A DNA stretch of 64,000 nucleotides from Natronosporangium hydrolyticum (GCF_016925615.1 NZ_CP070499.1:3410001-3474000), one strand, 5' to 3'. Counted from the stretch's first letter, positions 44,743-53,124 are shown. Numbers and translations are program-made. The notes: generated by a model from the letters alone, not told the origin.

Positions 44743-45558
44743 TCAGAGCCGCCGATACCGCGCGTCGAAGCAGCAGTAGGCCGCGAAGACCAGCAAGCCG
44801 ACCGCGACCACGGTCAGCAGCCACGGACCGGCCCCGGTCTCGGCGAACGAACGCAGCGTCGCGTCGACTCCCTTGGCCTCATCCGGGTCGTACTCGACCG
44901 CCGCCTGCCCGAGAAAGAGACCCGCGAAAATCATGATGACCCCGCGTGCTGGGTACCCGATCGCCCCGAGCGCCGCAACGGTGGTCCGGGCCGGGCCCGA
45001 CAGCTGGTGGGTGCGCAGGTCCGCCAGGAACCTCCGGGTCAGCCCCAGGTACGCCGAGTGCAGCCCGACGCCGAGCACCACCAACCCGGCCACCGCCACC
45101 AGGAACCGGCCGCCCGGCAGGCCCATCGCCCAGGCGGTGAGGTCGCGGGCCTGTTCGTTGCCGGAGTCCCCGTCGTCGCCGGCGAACAGCAAGGTGGCGA
45201 TGGTCGCCACCAGGATCCCATAAAGGACGGTACGGGCGGCGGCGACCACCCGGGCACCAGGGCTGCCCATCCCGAGGAGCACCTCGAGCAGTTGCAGTAG
45301 CGCCAGCGCGACGAAACCGACCAGCATCAGCGACAGCACCACTGTGCCGAACGGCTGGGCGGCGATCGTGCTGATCGCGCCGCTGTCGTCGGCGTCCTCG
45401 GCCGGCTGGCCGAACGAAATCTGCACCGCCAGAATGCCGATCAACGCATAAAGTACACCCCGGAAAACCAGCCCGACGCGGGCTAACCGGTCGAGCACGC
45501 TGCTCCGCGCGGCGCGGCGGGCTTGTTGCTGGGCTGAGTCGACGGCTCCGATGATGAT
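44743..45558 (-). CDS. DUF1206 membrane protein
   Basis: About 271 residues with six predicted membrane helices in three repeated pairs, each DUF1206 unit carrying an R-x-G-x-x-x-x-G/A helix start (ARVGLVFRGVLYALIGILAV, AARTVLYGILVATIATLLF, GAIGYPARGVIMIFAGLFLG). Family function is unknown. No ATG, GTG or TTG lies at the proper N-terminus: a GGGGGAGGGG ribosome site is followed directly by ATC ATC ATC (45550-45558). An ATC start is my best guess. The frame stays open to ATG 45705, but that would overlap the divergent gene by 68 bases. Confidence 0.75.
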   Translation of the reverse strand: MIIGAVDSAQQQARRAARSSVLDRLARVGLVFRGVLYALIGILAVQISFGQPAEDADDSGAISTIAAQPFGTVVLSLMLVGFVALALLQLLEVLLGMGSPGARVVAAARTVLYGILVATIATLLFAGDDGDSGNEQARDLTAWAMGLPGGRFLVAVAGLVVLGVGLHSAYLGLTRRFLADLRTHQLSGPARTTVAALGAIGYPARGVIMIFAGLFLGQAAVEYDPDEAKGVDATLRSFAETGAGPWLLTVVAVGLLVFAAYCCFDARYRRL

Positions 45559-45637
45559 CCCCTCCCCCTGGTTCCGCGATCGTACGCGGTGGGCTCGGTA
45601 AAGTGGATGAACTGTCGCGCCGACCGAAGGTTGTTCG

Positions 45638-46399
45638 ATGGATCTTGCGCTCGCCCCTGCCGCCATGCCCCTGCTGACCGGCCTTGATGACCGGCCGCTC
45701 TTCACCTACTACGACGACGCGACCGGGGAGCGCACCGAGCTGACCGCCGGGGCGCTGGGGGCGTGGGCGGCGCGCACCAGTGGGCTGCTTCGCGACGGCT
45801 GCGGTCTCGGCCCCGGTGACCGGGCCGCGGTGCTGCTACCGCCGCACTGGCAAACCGCCGCGGTGCTGCTGGGCGCCTGGTCGGCCGGGGTGACGGTGTC
45901 GTTCCGGCCGGCCGCGACCGCCGGGCTGCCGGTGCTCGAACCCGGCGCTGATGAGCCGCTCGACGCCACCTTCGTCTCGGCTGCGCGGCTCGACGACTGG
46001 CTCGAGGACGTCCCCGACGCCCACCACCGTTTCGTGCTAGGTCTCGCACCGGGCGCCGCCGAACTGGCCCAGGTGCCCGGGGGCTACCGCGACTACCTGG
46101 CGGAGGTGCTCCGGCATCCGCCGACCCCGCCGGCGTACGGGTTGATCCGCGGCACCGACCCGGCGACCGTCGACGGCACCAGCTTCCACGAATGGGCCAC
46201 GGTGGCCGACGGGGTCGCCGCCCGGCACGGTATCGCCGAGGGCGACCGGCTGTTGGTGGACGCGGCGGAGCATGAGCAACCGGTGGTCTGGTTGCTGGCG
46301 CCGCTGCTCGCCGGGGCCTCGGTGGTGGTCTGCGCCAACCTCGACCGGTCCCGACTGGCCGAGCGGCAGCGCCGCGAGCAGGTCACCCGGGTGCTGTGA
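45638..46399 (+). CDS. TIGR03089 family protein (AMP-binding-enzyme-like)
   Basis: A 253-residue protein related to the N-terminal part of acyl-adenylate-forming enzymes but lacking the P-loop signature and the C-terminal lid. RPLFTYYDDATGERTELTAGALGAWAARTSGLL and GDRAAVLLPPHWQTAAVLLGAWSAGVTVSF are the family's landmarks. It is found singly across actinobacteria; its role is unknown and it is unlikely to activate acids. GAAGG lies before ATG 45638, and TAAAGT (45599-45604) may be the -10. It is divergent from the DUF1206 gene. Confidence 0.8.
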   Translation: MDLALAPAAMPLLTGLDDRPLFTYYDDATGERTELTAGALGAWAARTSGLLRDGCGLGPGDRAAVLLPPHWQTAAVLLGAWSAGVTVSFRPAATAGLPVLEPGADEPLDATFVSAARLDDWLEDVPDAHHRFVLGLAPGAAELAQVPGGYRDYLAEVLRHPPTPPAYGLIRGTDPATVDGTSFHEWATVADGVAARHGIAEGDRLLVDAAEHEQPVVWLLAPLLAGASVVVCANLDRSRLAERQRREQVTRVL

Positions 46400-46463
46400 C
46401 CCGGCACCGGCGCGCGCGGTCCGCGGCGTCCTGGGCCGTCGCGGCCGAGACGCCGCGGTTGGG

Positions 46464-46469
46464 TAGCCT
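46464..46469 (+). promoter_or_regulatory. -10 hexamer of a leaderless transcript
   Basis: TAGCCT ends exactly 6 bases before ATG 46476, so the message should begin at the start codon. The same arrangement recurs at nine other genes in this window. Confidence 0.5.
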
Positions 46470-46475
46470 GCCTGC

Positions 46476-47534
46476 ATGCCGGGGACCGGGCGGGTGATGT
46501 TCTCCGCGGCCGCCGAGTCGTTCCGCCCGGCAGTCGCGGAGCTGCGCGCGGCCTTCGGCCCGGCGCTGCCGGTCACCCGGCTCGGCGCCGACCTCGGGGT
46601 GATCGCCGCCGCCGACCCGACCGTCGAGCAGGTCGCCGCCGCCTGCCGGGACCGGCCGTTGGTCTGCGTCCGGCACCTCAGCGTCGAGCGGGCCCGCCTG
46701 ACCGGGCCCGCCAGCCACGACCTCGACGCGGTCGCCGCGGCGGCGGTCGCCGAAGCAGCGGCCACCAAAGCAGCCGCAGGCGCCGAGCAGCCGGCCGGTG
46801 ATGAGGTGTCGGTGCAGGTGTGGTTCAGCGGCGAGCCGCGGGTCGGCTACGGCGTCCGTGACCTGGGCTCGCGGGTGAGCCAGGCGCTCACCACCGCCGG
46901 CTACCGCGTCCGCCGCTCCGGCGCGGCCCACGTGCTCTCCTGCTGCGTCAGCGACGAGGGTGTCTCGATCGGGGTGAATCGGCTCGCCGACAGCCTGGCG
47001 GACTGGCCCGGCGGCCGGGTCCGACTGGCCCGCGGCCCCGACCAGGTCTCCCGGGCCGAGTTCAAGCTGGAGGAGCTGTGCCAGCTGGTTCCGGCGGCGG
47101 TGCCCACCACCGGCCGGGCGGTGGATCTGGGGGCCAGTCCGGGTGGCTGGACCCGGATTCTGCGGCGCCGTGGGCTAACCGTGCACGCGGTCGACCCGGG
47201 CGACCTCGACCCGCGGGTCGCCGCCGACCCAGGCGTCACCCACGTGCGGACCACCGCCGGGGAGTTCTTCCGCCGGACCGACCTGCGCTTCGATCTCGCC
47301 GCGAACGACATGCGGATGGATCCGGTCCGCAGCTGCCAAGTCATGCGGGACCTCGCCCCCCGGCTCCGGCCCGGGGCGGCGGTTATCGTCACCCTGAAGA
47401 CCGGTGCCCGGGCGCCGCACCGGGCCGTCCCCGACTGTCTGTCGGTGCTGCGGGAACGCTACACCGTCGAGTTCGCCCGGCAGCTGCACCACAACCGGGG
47501 CGAGGTCACGGTGCTGGCGCGACTCCCCCGCTGA
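46476..47534 (+). CDS. FtsJ/RlmM-like RNA 2'-O-methyltransferase
   Basis: A 352-residue protein. The C-terminal half is an FtsJ-type methyltransferase: VSRAEFKLEELCQLV carries the catalytic-lysine helix, AVDLGASPGGWTRILRRRGLTVHAVDPGDLD is the SAM site, and FDLAANDMRMDP and VIVTLKTG supply the remaining Asp and Lys of the K-D-K-E set. The N-terminal half is THUMP-like or RlmM-like and may bind RNA. Ribosomal RNA is the likely substrate. TAGCCT 6 bases before the ATG indicates a leaderless message. Confidence 0.8.
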   Translation: MPGTGRVMFSAAAESFRPAVAELRAAFGPALPVTRLGADLGVIAAADPTVEQVAAACRDRPLVCVRHLSVERARLTGPASHDLDAVAAAAVAEAAATKAAAGAEQPAGDEVSVQVWFSGEPRVGYGVRDLGSRVSQALTTAGYRVRRSGAAHVLSCCVSDEGVSIGVNRLADSLADWPGGRVRLARGPDQVSRAEFKLEELCQLVPAAVPTTGRAVDLGASPGGWTRILRRRGLTVHAVDPGDLDPRVAADPGVTHVRTTAGEFFRRTDLRFDLAANDMRMDPVRSCQVMRDLAPRLRPGAAVIVTLKTGARAPHRAVPDCLSVLRERYTVEFARQLHHNRGEVTVLARLPR

Positions 47535-47539
47535 CCGGA

Positions 47540-48220
47540 TCAGAAGATCACGAAGTAGACCGCGATGTGGTGGCACAGCGCGGCGACCAGCGTGCAGGCG
47601 TGAAAGAACTCGTGGTGGCCGAAGACGGTCGGCCACGGGTTCGGGCGACGCAGCGCGTAACACAGCGCGCCGCCGGTGTAGAAGACGCCGCCGGCCAGCA
47701 GCAGCACCAGCGCCGTGGTTCCGCCGGCGGCGGCGATCTGCGGCAGCACCGCGACCGCGACCCAACCCAGCCCGATGTAGAGCGGCACCGACAGCCACCG
47801 GGGCGCGTGCGGCCAGGCGAGCTTCGTCACCACACCGAAAAGGGCGCCACCCCAGACCACCGCCAGCACGGCGGTGGCGGCACCGGGCGAGAGCAGCAAC
47901 ACACTGAACGGGGTGTACGTCCCGGCGATCAACAGGAAGATCATCGAGTGGTCGAGCCGGCGCATGAGCTGGAACCCCCGCTTGCCCCAGACCCGCCGGT
48001 GGTAGAGCGCGCTGACGCCGAAAAGGGCCACCACGGTGATGCTGTAGATGGCGCAGCTGACCAGCGGCGCGACGCCGCCGGGCCGGGAAGCAGCGACCGC
48101 GCACAGCACCAACCCGCCGACCGCAGCCACCAACGCCGCGTATGCGTGCAGCCAGCCGCGCATTCTCGGCTTACCGAGATCGACCGGGCGCAGCCTACTA
48201 CCAGGCGTCGTGACCGTCAT
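47540..48220 (-). CDS. Hemolysin III family (PAQR-fold) membrane protein
   Basis: A 226-residue protein with seven predicted membrane helices. The PAQR zinc-site motifs are visible: FGVSALYHRR, RLDHSMIFLLIAGTYTP and FGHHEFFHACTLVAALCHH, supplying the Ser, His, Asp and paired His ligands. Bacterial members are named hemolysin III but their role is unclear, with some linked to membrane lipid homeostasis. TAGCCT (minus strand, 48227-48232) stands exactly 6 bases before the ATG, so the message is probably leaderless. It converges tightly (5 bp) on the methyltransferase gene. Confidence 0.9.
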   Translation of the reverse strand: MTVTTPGSRLRPVDLGKPRMRGWLHAYAALVAAVGGLVLCAVAASRPGGVAPLVSCAIYSITVVALFGVSALYHRRVWGKRGFQLMRRLDHSMIFLLIAGTYTPFSVLLLSPGAATAVLAVVWGGALFGVVTKLAWPHAPRWLSVPLYIGLGWVAVAVLPQIAAAGGTTALVLLLAGGVFYTGGALCYALRRPNPWPTVFGHHEFFHACTLVAALCHHIAVYFVIF

Positions 48221-48226
48221 TAATTC

Positions 48227-48232
48227 AGGCTA
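48227..48232 (-). promoter_or_regulatory. -10 hexamer of the hemolysin III gene
   Basis: Read on the minus strand, TAGCCT ends exactly 6 bases before ATG 48220, the same layout as at 46464. Confidence 0.5.
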
Positions 48233-48279
48233 GCGGCGGACCCGCCACCCGCACTACATGAGCCGCGACACGTGACGGA

Positions 48280-48813
48280 TCATCGAGCTTCCCGCGTGGC
48301 CTCGTACACCTGCTGGAGATGCTCTCGGACGCTCCGGCCGTCAGCCGCCGGGACCGGCGGTGGGCCGCCCAGCTGCTCGTGCCGGAGCTCAGCCATAAAC
48401 CGGTCTAGCAGCTCCGGTCCGCCCTCGGCGAGCACCCGCGCCCGCACCGACAGCTCTTCGCTGACCGGCAACCACCGACTCCCCCAGCTGCCGAGCGCCG
48501 CCATCACCGGCAGCAGCTCGATCGACGCCTCGGTGAGGCTGTAGATCGCCTTTTGCTTGTGGCTGGGGTCCTGCCGCCGGGTCAGCATGCCGAGCTCGAC
48601 GAGCTTTCGGAGCCGGGCGGCGAGAATATTCGAGGCGATCCCCTCGACCGACCCGGCGAGCAACTCCCGGAAGTGGCGGCGGCCACCGAAGATCATGTCC
48701 CGAAGAATCAGCAGACTCCAGGTGTCACCGATGACCTCCAACGACAGGTTGATCGGGCACCCCGACCGGTGCGGGTCGGTTCGCCCGGACTGGGCCGGGG
48801 CTACTTGCGGCAT
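48280..48813 (-). CDS. HxlR-family winged-helix regulator
   Basis: A 177-residue regulator. CPINLSLEVIGDTWSLLILRDMIFGGRRHFRELLAGSVEGIASNILAARLRKLVELGML is the complete HxlR winged helix, starting with the conserved Cys (residue 19) that senses electrophiles in relatives such as YodB. A C-terminal helix for dimerisation follows. It is divergent from a RibD-type reductase gene with TTGCAA repeats between, an arrangement that suggests it represses that gene. The same motif is found upstream of the PPOX gene at 2.6 kb. Confidence 0.85.
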   Translation of the reverse strand: MPQVAPAQSGRTDPHRSGCPINLSLEVIGDTWSLLILRDMIFGGRRHFRELLAGSVEGIASNILAARLRKLVELGMLTRRQDPSHKQKAIYSLTEASIELLPVMAALGSWGSRWLPVSEELSVRARVLAEGGPELLDRFMAELRHEQLGGPPPVPAADGRSVREHLQQVYEATREAR

Positions 48814-48841
48814 GCAACCAGGTTAGATTAGCGTAGAGACC

Positions 48842-48860
48842 GATTGCAAGTTGCAACCAG
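48842..48860. promoter_or_regulatory. GATTGCAA-N4-CAACCAG motif, probable HxlR operator
   Basis: GATTGCAAGTTGCAACCAG contains two TTGCAA sites (48844-48849 and 48851-48856) in the gap between the HxlR and RibD-type genes. A further TGCAACCAG lies at 48813-48821, at the HxlR start. The layout equals 2629-2647. Confidence 0.55.
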
Positions 48861-48880
48861 AAATCGAGGGAGCGGGAACC

Positions 48881-49441
48881 ATGGGAAAGCTCATCTATTC
48901 AATGCTCATGTCCGTGGACGGATACGTGGCCGACCCGGACGGCGAATTCGACTGGAACAAGCCGGACGAACAGGTGCACAGCTTCATCAACGAACAGGAA
49001 CGGTCGGTCAGCACCTACCTTTACGGGCGCCGGATGTACCAGCTCATGACCTACTGGGAAACCTCGCACACGCTCCCCGACCAGACCCCGGCTGAGCTGG
49101 AGTTCGCCCGGTTGTGGCAGGCCGCCGACAAGGTCGTCTACTCCACCACCCTGACGGCGCCGGCCAGCGAACGGACACAGCTGCACCGCGGCTTCGACCC
49201 GGCCGTGGTGCGAAAGCTGAAAGCGGAGTCTGCCGGGGACGTAACCGTCGCCGGGCCGACCCTCGCCGGCCACGCCCTCAACGCCGGGCTGGTCGATGAG
49301 TGCCACATGTTCGTCACCCCGGTGATCGTCGGGGGCGGCACCCGATTCCTACCGGACGGGCTGCGAGTCGAGCTGGACCTGCTCGACGAGCGCCGGTTCG
49401 ACAACGGCGTCGCCTTCCTCCGGTACGCACTCCACCACTGA
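48881..49441 (+). CDS. RibD C-terminal-type (dihydrofolate reductase-like) protein
   Basis: A 186-residue protein of the same family as that at 6583. MGKLIYSMLMSVDGYVADPDGEFDWNKPDEQ, YGRRMYQLMTYWE and VAGPTLAGHALNAGLVDECHMFVTPVIVGGGTRFL are the landmarks. ATG 48881 has a GGAGCGGGA site upstream; an in-frame start at 48851 lies inside the operator. It pairs with the divergent HxlR gene and is probably induced by reactive or toxic compounds. Its substrate is not known. Confidence 0.85.
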   Translation: MGKLIYSMLMSVDGYVADPDGEFDWNKPDEQVHSFINEQERSVSTYLYGRRMYQLMTYWETSHTLPDQTPAELEFARLWQAADKVVYSTTLTAPASERTQLHRGFDPAVVRKLKAESAGDVTVAGPTLAGHALNAGLVDECHMFVTPVIVGGGTRFLPDGLRVELDLLDERRFDNGVAFLRYALHH

Positions 49442-49450
49442 TCGGCTAGC

Positions 49451-49456
49451 TACGCT
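49451..49456 (+). promoter_or_regulatory. -10 hexamer of the metallophosphoesterase gene
   Basis: TACGCT ends exactly 6 bases before ATG 49463, indicating a leaderless message. It lies only 9 bases after the previous stop codon. Confidence 0.5.
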
Positions 49457-49462
49457 GAACTA

Positions 49463-50665
49463 ATGACGACCGAGGCTGCCGCCACCCCGGCGAAGGCCAC
49501 CAGCCGCCGCGGGCGGGCGCTACGATTCACAGCCCTGGTCACGGCCGTGGTGACGCTGCTGTTCGGGGTGCCCTGGTGGACGCTGACGCTGGCCGGTACG
49601 GCATGGCCGCCCTGGATGATCGCGCTCTCTACCGTCGGGTTCGCCGGCGCGGCCGGGGCGCTGCCGTGGCTGCTTTTACGCGGGCACGGCCGCCAGGTCG
49701 ACTGGGCTGCCCGGACCGGCGACACCATGCTCGGCGTGGTCTGGGTGCTCTTCGCCTGGTCGCTCCTGGGCAACCTGATCCGGCCGGTGCTGGCGGTGGC
49801 AGGGCTAGCCGACCCGTTGCGCTCGCGACTGATCGCCGGTGCGGTTGTGGTAATCACGGTCACGCTTGTGGCCTGGGGCTACCGGGAGGCGATGCGGGTC
49901 CCGCGGATCCGTCAGGTAGAGGTGACCCTTTCCCGGCTCGGCACCGGCCTGGACGGCCTCCGGGTGGTGCTGCTCAGCGACACCCACTATGGCCCGATCG
50001 ATCGAAGGCAATGGTCAGCCCGGGTGACCACGGTGGTCAACGAACTCCAGCCGGACCTGGTCTGCCATACCGGCGACATCGCCGACGGCACCGTCGAGGC
50101 CCGGCGGGAGCAGGCCGCCCCGCTCGGCGAGGTGCGGGCCCAGCTGGCCAAGGTGTATGTCACCGGCAACCACGAATACTTCGGCGACGCGCAGTCTTGG
50201 CTGGACCACCTGCAGACGCTCGGTTGGGAATCCTTGCACAACCGCCATCTGGTGCTCCGGCGCGGCGAGTCCGAGCTGATCGTCGCCGGGGTGGACGACG
50301 CGACCGCCGGTGGCTCGGCGGCACCGGGCCACCGGCCGGACCCGGCGACCGCCCTGGCCGGCGCGGACCCCGCGCTACCGGTGCTGCTCCTGGCCCACCA
50401 GCCCAAACAGCTCCCGCAAGCGGTCGCGCACGGGGTCGACCTACAGCTGTCCGGGCACACTCACGGTGGGCAGATCTGGCCGTTCCACCTGCTGGTCCGG
50501 CTGGACCAGCCGACCTTGCAGGGCCTGACTCGGCACGGCGACCGCACCCAGCTCTACACCACCCGCGGCACCGGCTTCTGGGGGCCGCCGTTGCGGATCT
50601 TCGCGCCGAGCGAGATCACGCTGTTGACGCTGCGCGCGCCGGCGCCCTTGCCGGACCGCGGCTGA
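49463..50665 (+). CDS. Membrane-anchored metallophosphoesterase
   Basis: A 400-residue protein. Three or four membrane helices fill about residues 15-140, followed by a calcineurin-like phosphoesterase domain. Metal ligands are visible in VVLLSDTHYGP, LVCHTGDIADG, VTGNHEYFG, LLLAHQPKQ and LSGHTHGGQIWPF. This is the YaeI-like/UDP-sugar-pyrophosphatase-like class that acts on membrane-near substrates. TACGCT 6 bases before the ATG suggests a leaderless message. It converges on the deazaflavin oxidoreductase with a 4-bp gap. Confidence 0.85.
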   Translation: MTTEAAATPAKATSRRGRALRFTALVTAVVTLLFGVPWWTLTLAGTAWPPWMIALSTVGFAGAAGALPWLLLRGHGRQVDWAARTGDTMLGVVWVLFAWSLLGNLIRPVLAVAGLADPLRSRLIAGAVVVITVTLVAWGYREAMRVPRIRQVEVTLSRLGTGLDGLRVVLLSDTHYGPIDRRQWSARVTTVVNELQPDLVCHTGDIADGTVEARREQAAPLGEVRAQLAKVYVTGNHEYFGDAQSWLDHLQTLGWESLHNRHLVLRRGESELIVAGVDDATAGGSAAPGHRPDPATALAGADPALPVLLLAHQPKQLPQAVAHGVDLQLSGHTHGGQIWPFHLLVRLDQPTLQGLTRHGDRTQLYTTRGTGFWGPPLRIFAPSEITLLTLRAPAPLPDRG

Positions 50666-50669
50666 CGCA

Positions 50670-51083
50670 TCAGCTCATGATCGCGGGCTCGAGCAGCACC
50701 AACGGGATCTCCCGCTCGGTCTGGGTCTGATACTTGTCGTAATCCGGCCACACCCGGGCCATGGCCGGCCACCATGCCGCCCGCTCCTGCGGGTCGGCGA
50801 CCCGGGACCGAGCAGGGAACTTGTCGGCCCCCACCTGGACCCGCACCTCCGGATCTGCCTGCAGATTCAGGAACCAGCCCGGGTGCTGGTCGGCGCCGCC
50901 GGCCGAGGCGACGACCACATAGCCACCGTCGACCTGCTGGTAGATCAGCGGCGTCTTTCGCTGCTGGCCGCTCTTTCGCCCGGTAGTGGTGAGGATCAGC
51001 ACCGGGGCGCCGTTGAGCCAGATGTGACCCTCCGCGCCATCGGTCTCCTCATAGACCCGGACGTGTTCGTCACCGAAGAGCAT
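50670..51083 (-). CDS. Deazaflavin (F420)-dependent nitroreductase family protein
   Basis: A 137-residue split-barrel protein of the Ddn family, which use cofactor F420 to reduce quinones or nitro compounds. LILTTTGRKSGQQRKTPLIYQQVDGGYVVVASAGGADQHPGWFLNL is the signature region, with the GRKSG lysine/serine phosphate-binding loop and PGWFLNLQADPEV. F420 use is typical of mycobacteria, Streptomyces and relatives. It is a single gene convergent with the metallophosphoesterase. Confidence 0.85.
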   Translation of the reverse strand: MLFGDEHVRVYEETDGAEGHIWLNGAPVLILTTTGRKSGQQRKTPLIYQQVDGGYVVVASAGGADQHPGWFLNLQADPEVRVQVGADKFPARSRVADPQERAAWWPAMARVWPDYDKYQTQTEREIPLVLLEPAIMS

Positions 51084-51194
51084 GCGCGCCTTGCCCCTTC
51101 CGCCGTCACGGTTACTCCGACAGTCATCGTCAACAGTGTATCCAGCGGCGCACCGCTATCCCCGACGCCGGCGATAGCCGGGCCCGCCGGGAAG

Positions 51195-51219
51195 ATTATA
51201 TGAGCGCTGTTATATTAAC
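51195..51219. promoter_or_regulatory. AT-rich palindrome overlapping the marR promoter
   Basis: TATA-type arms lie on both sides of AGCGCT (GATTATATG-AGCGCT-GTTATATTAA), an imperfect palindrome in a GC-rich setting. Its right half contains TATATT (51211-51216), exactly 6 bases before GTG 51223, so a MarR dimer bound here would block its own operon. Confidence 0.55.
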
Positions 51220-51222
51220 GCT

Positions 51223-51717
51223 GTGACAATCTCCGCCGACCCCACTCGGACCAGCCGACTCCGGCCGCTGCGCCAACTGCTGGAGAGCATGAACGACGAC
51301 ATCGCCCGCCTCTACGCCGACCGGGGCGTGGTCGGCGTCCGGCCCCGCTTCAGCATGGCGCTGATCCGGCTCCACCATCTCGGGCCGATGACCATCCGGG
51401 CGCTCGCCCACGAAGTCGATGTGAGCCACTCCGCGATGAGCCAGACGATCACCGTGATGCGGCGGGAAGGGCTGGTCTCCGCCGGCGCCGGAGACGACGC
51501 CCGCACCCGGCTGGTGTCCCTGACCGCGCTCGGCCGGGAACTGGTCCCGCTACTGGAGGCGGAGTGGCGCGCCACCGAATCCGCGCTCGCTGAGCTCGAT
51601 GCCCAGGTCCCGTACCCATTGGCACGGGTCGTCGCCGACCTCGCCGAGGCGTTGGCACACCGCAGCTTCTACGACCGGGTCGTGGCCCATCTCGACCCGT
51701 CCACCGATGCCGAATGA
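51223..51717 (+). CDS. MarR-family transcriptional regulator
   Basis: A 164-residue winged-helix regulator. SMALIRLHHLGPMTIRALAHEVDVSHSAMSQTITVMRREGLVSAGAGDDARTRLVSLTALG is the full DNA-binding domain with the wing Asp-x-Arg (DDARTR). The start is GTG 51223 with TATATT exactly 6 bases upstream, giving a leaderless message. It overlaps the MFS gene (ATGA at 51714) and so forms an operon with it, a layout typical of drug-efflux control. Confidence 0.85.
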   Translation: MTISADPTRTSRLRPLRQLLESMNDDIARLYADRGVVGVRPRFSMALIRLHHLGPMTIRALAHEVDVSHSAMSQTITVMRREGLVSAGAGDDARTRLVSLTALGRELVPLLEAEWRATESALAELDAQVPYPLARVVADLAEALAHRSFYDRVVAHLDPSTDAE

Positions 51718-52997
51718 GCCTGCTCGCCAAGACCGATCTGCTGCTCGATACCCGCCCACTACGCACCGCGCCTGCCTTCCGGCGGCTCTGGTTCGGACTC
51801 ACCGCCGACGGATTGGGCCACCAGCTCGCCGTCGTGGCGCTGATGCTCCAGGTTTGGCACCTCACCGGCGACCCGTTCTGGGTGGGTTCGATCGGGGTCG
51901 CACACGTCGTCCCGATGATTGCGTTCAGTCTGTTCGGCGGCTCGCTCGCCGATCGGCTCGACCGCCGAGTGCTGCTGCTCTGGGCAAAATCCGGAGCAGT
52001 GGTGATCTCAACCCTCCTGGCTGCCCAGGCGCTCGCCGGAATCAGCTCGCTGCCGCTGGTGCTCGGCCTGATCGGCGCCCAGGCCGCCGCCGCTGGCCTG
52101 GGGGCACCAGCCCGACGGGCCGTACTCCCCCGGCTGTTGCCCCGCGACCAGGTAGCGGCCGGCATCGCGCTGCACCACCTCAGCTTCCAGATCGCGATGC
52201 TCGTTGGACCTGCGGCGGCCGGGATCATCGCGGCCCACTGGGGCGTCGCCGCCTGCTATCTGATCAACGCTGCCGCAACCGGAATCGCGCTCTACAGCGT
52301 CGCGCGGCTGCCGGCGATTCCCCCCACCACCAGCAGCGAGGCGCCGACCGGCCAGCGGCTGCTCAGCGGCTGGTTCCTGGTCGTGCGCAACCGGGTACTG
52401 CGCGGCGCCTTCCTCACCGACCTGGCCGCCACCCTGCTCGCGATGCCGATCGCACTCTTCCCGCTGGTCAACGAGGAACGGTTCGGGGGCGACCCGCGAG
52501 TGCTGGGGCTGTTCCTGTCGGCGATCGCTGTCGGCGGGATCGGCGCGGGCCTACTCTCCGGCACGGTGACCCGGGCCAGGCGCCCTGGCTGGGTGGTGCT
52601 GGTCGCCGCGGCCGTATGGGGCATCGGCCTCGCCGGCTTCGGCTTCGCGCATTCACTCTGGTTAGCGCTCGGGTGCCTGGCGATCGCCGGCGCCGCCGAC
52701 ACCGTCTCGATGATCTCGCGCGGGGCGATCGTGCAGCTCGCCACGCCGGACTCGCACCGCGGCCGCACGAGCTCGGTCGAGCACGTCCTCGTAGCCGGCG
52801 GACCGCACCTCGGCAACTTCCGGGGCGGCCTGGTCGGCGGCCTCACCTCATCGACGATCGCGCTGGTCAGCGGCGGCCTACTGGCGGTCGTCGCGATCGC
52901 CGCAATCGCCGCCACCCACCCGGCGTTCCGTCGCTTCCGCCCCGCCGAGTCGACCGACACCACCCAGCCAGCACCTGCTACCCCGGCCACGTTGTGA
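51714..52997 (+). CDS. MFS transporter (EntS-like exporter)
   Basis: A 427-residue major facilitator of the EntS/MFS_3 type with about 12 membrane helices. FRRLWFGLTADGLGHQLAVVALMLQVWHLTGDPFWVGS starts helix 1, and GGSLADRLDRRVLLLWAK gives the loop 2-3 motif (G-x-x-x-D-R-x-x-R-R). It probably exports small molecules or siderophores; the coupled MarR gene suggests drug-responsive expression. ATG 51714 overlaps the regulator's stop. Confidence 0.85.
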   Translation: MSLLAKTDLLLDTRPLRTAPAFRRLWFGLTADGLGHQLAVVALMLQVWHLTGDPFWVGSIGVAHVVPMIAFSLFGGSLADRLDRRVLLLWAKSGAVVISTLLAAQALAGISSLPLVLGLIGAQAAAAGLGAPARRAVLPRLLPRDQVAAGIALHHLSFQIAMLVGPAAAGIIAAHWGVAACYLINAAATGIALYSVARLPAIPPTTSSEAPTGQRLLSGWFLVVRNRVLRGAFLTDLAATLLAMPIALFPLVNEERFGGDPRVLGLFLSAIAVGGIGAGLLSGTVTRARRPGWVVLVAAAVWGIGLAGFGFAHSLWLALGCLAIAGAADTVSMISRGAIVQLATPDSHRGRTSSVEHVLVAGGPHLGNFRGGLVGGLTSSTIALVSGGLLAVVAIAAIAATHPAFRRFRPAESTDTTQPAPATPATL

Positions 52998-53124
52998 CAA
53001 CCTCACTGGTGCCCGGCAGCTCACGCCGCTGCGATTGATGACCGTGGAGCGAGAGGTTTGCCATGCCCGCTTTCAGGCACCTACGGGTACCCGCACCAGC
53101 TGGCATGCCCTTCTTGGTTACCCC

